The notes under the pieces were generated by a model. That model saw nothing but the letters and a program-made list of their open reading frames with translations, was not told the DNA's origin and did no database searches. 14,918 bases of DNA from Fragilaria radians (Eukaryota > Bacillariophyta > Fragilariophyceae > Fragilariales > Fragilariaceae), in the NCBI GenBank assembly GCA_900642245.1, contig CAAAJI010000240.1:78838-93755 (forward strand). The letters run 5' to 3'. The position numbers were made by a program, and so were the translations under genes. Each line of letters opens with the position of its first letter. Within the stretch, counting starts at the first letter, position 1. Positions 1 through 7,552 of this stretch are shown one piece after another.

Positions 1-922
1 AAATTTAATGATGCCTTAATATTGCTTAAAAATGAGAAGATCATTCAAAATCTTTTCAGAACAGTCATATCTATATGGTAGGAATAATTATTCCAGATTC
101 CCAAGTAACTAAAGGGAATCTATCAAGATTCACGATTCATGAATCTACGTCGCGAATCTAAGGTCACATAAGCGTAGAGGCTAAGTGTCGAATCCAACAC
201 GTAAGCTAAAGAGACTATGTCGTCTATGGAGCACGTTGACAACAAGTTCACAAGAGATCTAATGTAAAAGTAACTTATTCAGATCATAATTTACAGTTTA
301 TACAAACTGTTAGACCAGCTTAGAGCACTCTTCCGCAAGTTTTCAATCGTTCAAATTGTACTAAAGTAAGCGTGCTAAAAAGTAGGAGAAAGCATTGAAT
401 ATAAGGGGCTCAACTAAGTGTTGGTACATGTGCGTTGAAGAGGTTTGAAAACATTTCATGATCACTCAAAGTATGGAATTGCAGTCATATAAATCCAATT
501 CCCAAGCACAATCATATAAGCCCCATCATTTGCAAAGGCTTGACTATCCATCAATCCTGACATCCTATTTAGGCACTCTACATTCTCCGCCATGCTAAGT
601 AATCACGCCATGCATGTCATCTGCTGCTGACTTGAAGTTAATTTGTGATAAATTACAAAATCAAGGTAGTATGGTTCCTCAATATTTTGATCCTAAAAAG
701 ACTTCAAATATCAGATCTTTGTTCCCTAATATAGAGCCCATCGATTGCTAAGTCATTTTCTCATTCTTTAGGATCCCTAACTACGTATTTCTTATTGCCA
801 CAAGAGGAAAATCCACCTCCAATGTATGGAGTAAGAGTTGTATCACATCCATGCTATCAATGCTATAATGAGTCATTGTACATGCCTTAGGCAATTTAAT
901 ATAGTACAAAGTTATAGTGCGG
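1..922. other. Gene-free left end
   Basis: No reading frame here has the length or composition of a gene. On the minus strand, about 400-880, some stretches look faintly protein-like but are broken by many stops and match no family I recognise, so a very old element remnant is possible but unproven. The leftmost 160 bases hold a cluster of palindromes, listed separately. The right part is the 3' flank of the leftward gene that ends at 923. Confidence 0.5.
81..159. repeat. Cluster of short palindromes (GATTC/GAATC-rich)
   Basis: Four symmetrical elements are packed into 79 bases. GGAATAATTATTCC at 81-94 is a perfect 14-base palindrome. GATTCCC at 96-102 faces GGGAATC at 114-120 across an 11-base spacer. 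GATTCATGAATC at 134-145 is a perfect 12-base palindrome, flanked by AGATTC (126-131) and GAATCT (154-159). TCGCGA sits at 150-155. The elements are visible in the sequence; their role is unknown. A degraded foldback element or a protein-binding cluster would both fit. Confidence 0.55.
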
Positions 923-1511
923 TTAAAGTTGTCCTAGATAGCCACCATTAGTGGAGGCGGGCTTCTTGGCTGCGATTGGATTTGCTTTTGGAATCGCAGG
1001 GTTTCCTCCCATTTGGCCATTGAAATGGCCAAACCCAGAGAAAACTGGCTTCAAAGGAGTTTGATCAGGCACAGGTACTGCAGGTTTAACGTAGGATGAA
1101 AACGCTAGGGATGGATTTCCTCCCATGGAACCAGTTGCATGTCCGAAGCCAGAAAATCCAGGAATTCCAGTTGAGCTGTATGATGTTGCAGAAGGAGCAG
1201 GTGCAGCGGGTGCTGGAGATTCTCCTGTGGCATGCCCAAATCCAGAAAAACCTGGAACTCCTGAGGAGAAGCTCACAGTTTCCGGTTTCGCGGCAGCATA
1301 CTTGTTAGGATCGTATCCCCCAAGTGCATGCCCGTTCAATTCCGTGCGACTCTGTTGACGGAGAATCGAATTAAATTAACTTAGACGAAGTATAACTCCA
1401 CAGATATACGATAGAGTATTCAATGGAACTCACTAGAGAGATTTTCGTCGCTGGGACAAACGCAGATGCGTATGCAATAGAGGCAGCGATGGTAATGGCG
1501 AAGTATTTCAT
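923..1511 (-). CDS. Plastid-targeted FSGFGH-repeat protein, paralogue A (two exons)
   Basis: The coding sequence joins exon 1 (1511-1434, 26 codons) to exon 2 (1351-923, 142 codons plus stop), giving 168 residues. Exon 1 encodes a signal peptide: residues 2-17 are short and hydrophobic and end in YASA, followed by FVPATK. This ASA|F context is the known plastid bipartite-targeting signature of diatoms and relatives. The mature part has a GHALGGY motif (residues 33-39), then three repeats, VPGFSGFGHATG (58-69), IPGFSGFGHATG (89-100) and PVFSGFGHFNG (128-138), the last two followed by MGGNP. Spacers are rich in Pro, Ala, Ser and Gly, and the tail is GGYLGQL. The intron (1433-1352, 82 bases) starts GTGAGT, ends CAACAG and contains an in-frame stop, so splicing is required. 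The first ATG of exon 1 is the start because it gives the signal peptide. I do not recognise the family or its function. It is paralogous to the gene at 5270-5857. Confidence 0.82.
1352..1433 (-). other. Intron of paralogue A
   Basis: The 82-base intron has a GTGAGT donor, a CAACAG acceptor and a possible branch site in TCTAAGTTAAT about 40-50 bases before the acceptor. It is phase 0, falling between codons 26 and 27. That is the same codon boundary as in the paralogue at 5270-5857, so the intron predates the duplication. Confidence 0.8.
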
Positions 1512-2316
1512 GCTTTATTTGTCGGGGATATCAGTGGATTTTGATTTTTAAAAGTTGTGTCCCTTCAGTACTGAGTTTATCGTCGAAGAATATCCAAATC
1601 TTTTTGTGACGTGGCAATCAAACGTCATGTCATCCTAATAAATTTTTCAACATAACAGCTACATTTCGCCAAATAGACGTAACGGCACTATCTTGTCGCA
1701 ACAAGGCTTGCTAATACTAGCAACGATGAACACGTAACAAAAGCGGTTAGAACATCATCTTATTGATTAGTTCGTTTTAAGACACTTTAAAGAGTTATTT
1801 ATTTATTTCCTAAGGATCCAAAGGAAAATGTACCAACAATGGGATAGTGACAGGTAACATAACCATGTACTGTTGTGAAACTTTTAATGTTAACTCATGT
1901 AGAAGTGGCCTATTGACGAAATATGTTCATGAAAACCTCTATAGATCTGACTGTAAAGTCTGAGATGCAGCACTGCTTAATTTCTCTCCTTTCTATTCCA
2001 AAAAGGTCATGACACTTTAATAGCCGTTTCATAGCCTCATCCAACCCAATTTAAATTCGTTGCATTGCATTCCTCAGAAAATGTAATGAGATTACGATAA
2101 GCTATTCGTATATCAAACGGATTCAAAATCAAACATCAAAAACGATTCTTCATTAATTGTAAGAAATCCACAGTTTTTAGACACCTAACTTCCACAAGTA
2201 CATCATTTCCTAAATTAGGTTGAGTATACCTCCGCTGTAGTCGAATTAAAGTTTATTGAGTGGTTGCCTGGGAGATTGTAGCAAAAAGTCTTCGTATCTA
2301 ATGAATCAATCGTGAT
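1512..2316. other. Intergenic stretch between paralogue A and the FABP-like gene
   Basis: There is no gene-like reading frame. The first 120 bases are the promoter side of the leftward gene starting at 1511 and include two CRE-like hexamers. The right part is the 3' flank of the leftward FABP-like gene ending at 2317. Nothing else was recognised. Confidence 0.5.
1607..1627 (-). promoter_or_regulatory. Paired TGACGT / ACGTCA hexamers upstream of paralogue A
   Basis: On the plus strand TGACGT lies at 1607-1612 and ACGTCA at 1622-1627. Read in the direction of the gene starting at 1511, this is TGACGT, nine bases, ACGTCA, with the ACGTCA at about -101 to -96. Such bZIP-type CRE cores act as CO2/cAMP-responsive elements in promoters of diatom CO2-concentrating genes (for example the Phaeodactylum carbonic anhydrase ptca1). 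The match is to short motifs only, so function is inferred. Confidence 0.35.
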
Positions 2317-3024
2317 TTATTCCATACGACGAAAGATTTGTACAGATTCGACGGGATTTTTATCCTCATCGTATATGACACGACTAGTCAGAGTAATTGT
2401 TTGTCGATCTTCAGATAATCGTCTAGTCACAAAAATCGTGTACTTCTCAACAATTGCTCTTTTAGTCACCTCGATGCCATCACCCGATTCCAAATATCGC
2501 ATCGTGTCCTCAAACACACGACTTTGAATTTTTGTTTGAATGGGCGGCCCGTCGATTTCATAGGTTGTCTCCGATTCAATAATTCCCTTAATTTGAATCT
2601 TTACGGACTTCCCGACATGAGTTATTTTATGTATTGGACGTGCTTGATTAGCAGCGCTACGAAGGGCCCACGACACTCCCTGTGCCTCCAAAAATGCCTC
2701 AAAATTTTCGTTGGAAATAAGCTTGTAGGTACCACTCAGGTTGACAAAACCATTATTATCCTCGCCAGGAGGTATATCTAATTCATGATCGTGAGCGAAT
2801 TTCGATTTCGATTTATCAACCTTGGACCTTGACAAATCAGTTTTAATCAATAGTGCAATGTAAACAACCACAAGCAGACTGTAAACAGGCACCAAAAGAT
2901 TGTTGACCAAATCTTGAAATGGTTGGAGAAAAGATTGCAAAATGTTCGTTGCATGTATTGACTGTCCAATTATTATACCAGTGATAAGTATCGTCCACCG
3001 AGGAGGAAAGATATCAGTCGACAT
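2317..3024 (-). CDS. Membrane-anchored fatty-acid-binding-protein-like (calycin) protein
   Basis: This intronless reading frame gives 235 residues from the ATG at 3024; an in-frame TTG four codons earlier is not a normal eukaryotic start. Residues 11-29 and 45-60 are hydrophobic and could be two membrane segments or one anchor plus an amphipathic helix. A charged KSKSK linker follows (about 66-90), then a domain from about 95 to 235. It opens with LSGTYKLISNENFEAFLEA and continues QGVSWALR, the classic opening of the fatty-acid-binding-protein family (G-T/W-K-L-S-N-F-x-L-G-ALR), and ends in alternating beta-strand sequence with VQIFRRME, resembling the family's closing strand. FABPs carry fatty acids or other small hydrophobic ligands inside a beta barrel and are normally about 130-residue soluble proteins without a membrane anchor. 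The ligand-binding Arg/Tyr pair of the last strand is not clearly conserved, so the ligand is unknown. The fold assignment is from pattern recognition. Confidence 0.75.
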   Translation of the reverse strand: MSTDIFPPRWTILITGIIIGQSIHATNILQSFLQPFQDLVNNLLVPVYSLLVVVYIALLIKTDLSRSKVDKSKSKFAHDHELDIPPGEDNNGFVNLSGTYKLISNENFEAFLEAQGVSWALRSAANQARPIHKITHVGKSVKIQIKGIIESETTYEIDGPPIQTKIQSRVFEDTMRYLESGDGIEVTKRAIVEKYTIFVTRRLSEDRQTITLTSRVIYDEDKNPVESVQIFRRME

Positions 3025-3054
3025 GGTTTCATACAACGTTTATTTCTGGCGATT

Positions 3055-3107
3055 TTTTTTTAGGGGGGCGCGATAGCCAAAATAGGGGGGCGAAATAGAC
3101 TTTTCCA
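3055..3107. repeat. 53-base direct repeat, copy 1
   Basis: This is identical over 53 bases to 3326-3378, beginning with seven T and ending TTTTCCA. It contains two related 22-base units starting TAGGGGGGCG, at 3061-3082 and 3083-3104, which share TAGGGGGGCG-NN-ATAG-N-C. The copy lies about 30 bases before the start codon of the leftward FABP-like gene, so it would fall in its promoter or 5' untranslated region. Confidence 0.9.
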
Positions 3108-3325
3108 AAAAAAATCATCCTAATTTTATTATCGGATATTCTGATGGGCACTGCAAAAAATTGATGCTGGCGTCACATTCGGAATCCGCGTCGTCGGAAA
3201 TCAGTGCGGAAAATTTAAGTCAACATGGAATGGAGAATTGTTTGATGGCATTTAAAACCTCCGACACACGAAGTCGAAACTGTTATGCCTTATGCTAAAC
3301 TCCACGCTCATCAATTCTACGAAGG

Positions 3326-3378
3326 TTTTTTTAGGGGGGCGCGATAGCCAAAATAGGGGGGCGAAATAGACTTTTCCA
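3326..3378. repeat. 53-base direct repeat, copy 2
   Basis: This perfect second copy starts 271 bases after copy 1. Its 22-base sub-units are at 3332-3353 and 3354-3375. It is followed by seven T. It sits between copy 1 and the C-terminal end of the Mutator-like transposase remnant, so it could be a terminal repeat of that or another mobile element. Confidence 0.9.
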
Positions 3379-3506
3379 TTTTTTTGCGGCAATTTACAAA
3401 AATTGTACTAATATAGAAAATATTTTCAAAAATCGTACTACTTTTTTTCATTAAAAAAATTCTTACTCAAGAACCTAAAAAGTAGATTGAGTTCGTAATA
3501 TATCTA

Positions 3507-3836
3507 TTATTGACGTTCAACTCTATCTCCTCGTTCTCTTCTTTCGCATGTCCTTATATTATGGCCATGTGCACAACATCTTGAGCAGACTATCGGTGAA
3601 TCTTCAGTTTCCAATTCACTTCTGTTGTGTATTCGAACCTTCTTTGGCCGGCCTCGTTGAGAAAAAATTTGGGGTAGTAATGTTGCATCTGCTTCAATGT
3701 CATCAATTGCAATTGGGCGTATTGTAACATTGTAGACCATTAAAATAGTAGATATTTTACACTTTTCATCAATGAATTCCATTAAATCACACCCTTTTTC
3801 ACGACTCGCAATTTGAAAGGTGCCAAAAAGGAAAGT
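3507..3836 (-). pseudogene. Mutator-like (MULE) transposase, C-terminal remnant
   Basis: The frame is open from 3836 to the stop at 3507, with an internal ATG at 3782. Upstream of that ATG it reads FGTFQIAS, resembling the C-G-x-F-Q-x part of a SWIM zinc-binding motif, but the expected cysteines and the later P-C-x-H are gone. After the ATG come YNVTIRPI (residues 17-24), LLPQ (35-38), RGRPKKVRI (43-51) and a zinc knuckle C66-C69-H74-C79 (CX2CX4HX4C). The order SWIM, then L-L-P, then GRPKK, then a CCHC knuckle is the typical tail of MULE transposases. The DDE catalytic core is absent: stops lie directly upstream in all three frames. I read this as a dead transposase fragment, not an independent small zinc-knuckle gene, although domestication cannot be excluded. 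Confidence 0.68.
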
Positions 3837-3840
3837 TCAT

Positions 3841-5037
3841 TACTTATCTGCGATCAATAGTAAAAGGACTTAGATTCCTTCAAGTATTGGCCTGAACCAT
3901 TATACTTTAAGTTACGCTTTTGCATGCTTCCTACACATGAACTAAATTCACTGCCACTTAAACCACAACCAATTAGGACTTCCTCCAACTTCACACATAA
4001 AATTCAATGAAATTCTGAAATATACCAAATTGGCCTTCACTAGAGATTATCAATCTTCTCTATCTACTTTCATGGCTTGTGGATAAACGTGACTTTGCTC
4101 AAATTTCAATGTTAACGCCGTTTCAGCATCCTTGATCTTGGCTCTGAGATCTCAAATCATCATGGCTGTTGACTTCATAGCGGATGGCTTGAATCTAGGA
4201 CTGAGTGGAGTAGAACGAACCGAAATGATCTATAAGATCTACAACAAGTTCCTTCGGTCAAATTGAAGAAACCATACTTTTCACACTTCAAACCAAACTG
4301 AACAAGTGCACACAAGACTTTGAGGCTAATTTACTCCTACCTTGTTCCTAATTTATGGTAGATGCAGTGCATTGTTATGGTATGAATCGTGTGAATCTAG
4401 AAGGGAAAATGCATCAAGGTAGACAAAAATCGCTCCTCAGGCGTAGAAGTAAATTGACTTATCTATTTTTCGGTTTATGATTTTGAAACGAGAATTGATA
4501 CTTTTTCATAGAAAGCTGTGAAAAGATATGCCCTTAAAGCTTTCCAAGTTTGACACAGATTGATCTCTAAAGACTAACTTTCTTATTCTGTTGGAATAAT
4601 ATTCAATGACAAAGTCAATTGCCAAAAGCGAAGTGTGCATGGATGATAACTAAAATGATGATGAGCAGTTAAACAATAACTATCAGAGATATGAAGAACA
4701 CACTTCAAAATGAAATTATGCAAGCTATAACTATTATTTTGTGTCATGCTGATCTTCGCATGTCAGTTGTGTTAACTTTTGAACTAGATCACAAGTACAT
4801 TTGACACCTTAGAAGTCAATGTAACAAAATTCCAACACAAATCACGATGAAATAACGGAAAAAATTATACAACCAATGGAAGTCTACCTGCGGAGGGCAG
4901 AAGATGCTACCTAATACCATAAAGTTATCTTGTTGCATAAGTACCACATTATTATTTTTCATTGTTGCTAGCTTAACCTTAATCTGGTATCTCCTATTTT
5001 GTAAAAGCTTAACGGATATTTTTTCATTATGAAAATA
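3841..5037. other. Gene-free intergenic stretch
   Basis: No reading frame of convincing length or composition was seen on either strand, and no RNA gene. The left end adjoins the MULE remnant, so decayed transposon sequence is plausible, but I could not read any further transposase motif. Confidence 0.5.
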
Positions 5038-5043
5038 TGACGT
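5038..5043 (+). promoter_or_regulatory. TGACGT hexamer upstream of paralogue B
   Basis: This CRE-type core lies about 230 bases before the ATG at 5270. With the ACGTCA at 5164-5169 it forms the same TGACGT ... ACGTCA order as upstream of paralogue A, but with a much longer spacer. Function is inferred from the motif alone. Confidence 0.25.
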
Positions 5044-5163
5044 ATTGCTTTCTTTAAGAAGGAATTTTTCTTTCAGACAACGATAATTTTGTTAATGATT
5101 CCTACATAGAAGATTTCTTTAGAGTACTTTTCCCATTGTGAAATTTCGATATCTTTTGTACTT

Positions 5164-5169
5164 ACGTCA
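5164..5169 (+). promoter_or_regulatory. ACGTCA hexamer upstream of paralogue B
   Basis: ACGTCA lies at about -106 to -101 relative to the ATG at 5270. Its orientation and distance are nearly the same as the ACGTCA upstream of paralogue A (-101 to -96). The rest of the two upstream regions looks unrelated by eye, so the shared placement is suggestive of a common bZIP/CRE-type control. Confidence 0.38.
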
Positions 5170-5269
5170 TTCCATTTCTCATGTCTTCAACATACAATAG
5201 TCGTGCTTGCTTGTTTCACATGGCCATAATTTGAATTGAACAGTAACAGAAAAAACAAAAATCGAAAGA

Positions 5270-5857
5270 ATGAAGTGCACATCTGCAATTATTCTCTCTT
5301 CCTTGGCGATTACAACTGCATTCGCCCCAGGATTCAACAACCCTAGAGTAAGCATTCAATCAATTGTATGTTTATAGAGGGTTTCGAAGCATTTTAACCG
5401 AAATATTTCCTTCTACACCAAATTCTAGGTAGGAACTGCGCTGGAAGGACATGCGCTCGCAGGGTATCGCCCTGGGAAAAAGCCTCCTAGCGATGATGCT
5501 TTTAAGGGAAATGTGAGAGCACCTGGATTTTCTGGTTTCAGTCACTTTACTGGTGAGAAAGTTGAACCTGAACCTGTGACCACTTATGCAACTTCGTCGA
5601 CGAACTCTGGAAGCATTCCCGGATTTTCTGGATTTGGACATGCCGCCGGGCCTATGGGCGGCAACCCCTCTCTTCCAGGTGCAGCGTTTGTCAAAGCCGC
5701 TGTGCCTGCTCCTGCTCCTGCTCCAACTGCACCGGTATTTTCTGGATTTGGGCATGCATCTGGGCAAATGGGGGGCAATCCTGCTATTCCTAAAGCCACG
5801 TCTATTGCACCAAAGAAACCAGCTGCAGTAAGTGGTGGCTATATTGGATCTCTCTAA
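5270..5857 (+). CDS. Plastid-targeted FSGFGH-repeat protein, paralogue B (two exons)
   Basis: Exon 1 (5270-5347, 26 codons) joins exon 2 (5429-5857, 142 codons plus stop) to give 168 residues, the same as paralogue A. Exon 1 encodes a hydrophobic signal peptide ending ITTA, followed by FAPGF, a plastid-type A|F cleavage context. The mature part has GHALAGY (residues 33-39), then APGFSGFSHFTG (57-68), IPGFSGFGHAAG (89-100) and PVFSGFGHASG (128-138), the last two followed by MGGNP. Between the last two repeats is a Pro-Ala run, and the tail is GGYIGSL. Residues 89-168 align with paralogue A without gaps and about 56 of 80 are identical by eye. The intron is required because its frame contains a stop. 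The first ATG gives the signal peptide. No catalytic motif is visible; the protein is probably structural, a scaffold or a linker, but I do not recognise the family. Confidence 0.82.
5348..5428 (+). other. Intron of paralogue B
   Basis: The 81-base intron has a GTAAGC donor and ends TTCTAG after a pyrimidine-rich stretch (TTCCTTCTACACC). It is phase 0 between codons 26 and 27, the same place as in paralogue A. Confidence 0.8.
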
Positions 5858-7009
5858 ATTGCTATCTTATCCGAAGAAAAATGGATTCCTCAATTGGGCG
5901 GAATAGGAATGAAGAGAATCCTGATGGAGTTGTAAACTTAGGTCAAATAACGAAAAACTAATCCTGTTTTAAATAACAATTAGCGACAGTACTATACGAA
6001 CATTGTTAACTATACCTTTTTCATTACCTCATGTTTTCCAAATTAAGAGTCACTTTTCAATCGAGCAGCATGTCATTCCTATGCATACTAAAGCGAACAT
6101 TCATTGGAGAAAATGATATTCAATCAGCAGATCACTCTGTAGCCAGTGAAAGCTTGAGTTACTAACAGTTAAAGTTACCTAACACTTATCCAATGATTCA
6201 AATCTCCACACCCTCCAGTACCTGCGTGCTTAAGTGTCATCCACTTTTCAGGGTAATTGTGTTAAGTGAGAGTGAACAACTTATGATTTTATTGGATATA
6301 TCGCTGCTTCGATTCTTCTTCGTCTTTCCAAAGATAAGTTTGAGTAACATCCAAGAGCAAGAGCAATGTATTATGTTTGTTCTTAATAAGAGAAATTGAA
6401 TCACATCTAGGAGCAAAAGCAGTAAATGATAATTATTCAGTACAGATCGTAGAATTTTTATTTTAGTCTACGCGATACTCATAAAAAGGATGACCAATTT
6501 GTAGTGCATTTTGCGGAAATTTGTTTATGGAAAAATTGATTTTCTAATTATTAATTGAGAGATTCTAAGGCTTCAATCAATTAAGTTCCTTCTCACTGGC
6601 AAACAAATTCTTAATGGTATGAAAGATTCCGAATCACGGACAGAAACTCAGGATGACTCAAAATATAGGGTCATCATTATAAAGAAGTTACTATCATTGT
6701 AAAGAATCTAATTTAAATTATCTTGATCAGCAACCAAGTTGCAACATCTGATTAGTCGTATGAAATTAAAGAAGTGTGGTCATAGAGATTTTTATCCCAG
6801 TTGTCGATAGTGAGATAAAAACGCTGTTCAATTTTTTAGCAAAGAAAGCGACTTTTGCAATCTTGATATGCAGTCTCACTCATCGGCTCATCACTTAAGA
6901 ATAATACTGAAATAGCTTTGAGTAAATTTATATGCAACGTATTAGAAATGAATTTCTAAGCAGCAACCACGGAAATCACCTTATGGTTCGAGCAAAAATG
7001 CATTGATCT
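5858..7009. other. Gene-free intergenic stretch
   Basis: This lies between the convergent ends of paralogue B (rightward) and the type II membrane protein (leftward). A 68-codon frame at 6193-6399 has no family features, no signal and no composition bias, and I do not treat it as a gene. No RNA gene or long repeat was seen. Confidence 0.5.
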
Positions 7010-7552
7010 CTAAGAATTTCTGTGCGATTCATTTTTCTTGGTCCATGACATCCTACTTTTGTTGTTGTGTGTTTGATGGGAAACATTCAATGTAGGGTGA
7101 GCAAAGGAGAGGGATTTATTCCACGAGTCAGTTTCATTAAGTGAATCTAACCATGAGTCTTCTAAGTAAAATCGAATTGCCTTGCTATTGAATTTTGTTG
7201 ACTTCTTAGTAGCTATGAATGGATTTGTGCTGACTGCCTGGTATATTTTTTGTCCAAAATCATTTGTCGTCTCAGATTTCGAATTTACTCCAAGAAGGGA
7301 TTCGAAACCCATGTCGTCATTGCTTCCTAACATTAGATCATTGAGAGTCTGATTAACTCTCTCCCAAAAATTTCCCGAGGAATAATCTCCATAAAATGAT
7401 GGATTCCTTTCCAAGTGGATTCTGATATCATCATCAACAACTGATCTCAGGATATGAGATGGAAGTACAAGGACGAGAAGCACCATAATTGCTATGATTA
7501 CAAATGGGAAAACAATTCGTCGTCGATTAGCATGCGGTCTATGTGGCTCCAT
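7010..7552 (-). CDS. Small predicted type II membrane glycoprotein, unknown family
   Basis: From the ATG at 7552 the product is 180 residues; an earlier in-frame TTG is not a usual eukaryotic start. The N-terminus is short and basic (MEPHRPHANRRR), followed by one hydrophobic segment at residues 13-30. This positive-inside pattern predicts a type II anchor with the remaining 150 residues in the lumen or outside. The tail is polar, Ser/Asn-rich and has six N-glycosylation sequons, at N67 (NQT), N139 (NET), N145 (NKS), N156 (NVS), N164 (NKS) and N174 (NES), five of them in the last 42 residues. This architecture resembles the stem of Golgi glycosyl- or sulfotransferases, but no catalytic domain follows. 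The gene may be a truncated copy, may splice to an exon not recognised here, or may be lineage-specific. Function unknown. Confidence 0.55.
   Translation of the reverse strand: MEPHRPHANRRRIVFPFVIIAIMVLLVLVLPSHILRSVVDDDIRIHLERNPSFYGDYSSGNFWERVNQTLNDLMLGSNDDMGFESLLGVNSKSETTNDFGQKIYQAVSTNPFIATKKSTKFNSKAIRFYLEDSWLDSLNETDSWNKSLSFAHPTLNVSHQTHNNKSRMSWTKKNESHRNS

Noticed and set aside
1096..1358. Plus-strand frames of 70 and 77 codons opposite paralogue A
   Set aside because: They are antisense shadows of the GC-richer repeat-coding exon; the repeated PEKPG/ACPNPE words are the reverse complement of the FSGFGH repeats.
2312..2781. Plus-strand frames of 71 and 85 codons
   Set aside because: They are antisense to the FABP-like gene, whose domain pattern is clear on the minus strand.
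3061..3375. Possible G-quadruplex from the four G6 runs
   Set aside because: Runs come in pairs 22 bases apart with 250 bases between pairs, so a compact four-run quadruplex is not obvious from the sequence.
5372..5831. Antisense (131 and 71 codons) and out-of-frame (81 codons) frames over paralogue B
   Set aside because: They lie over the spliced gene and its intron and have composition dictated by its repeats; no independent start context or motif.
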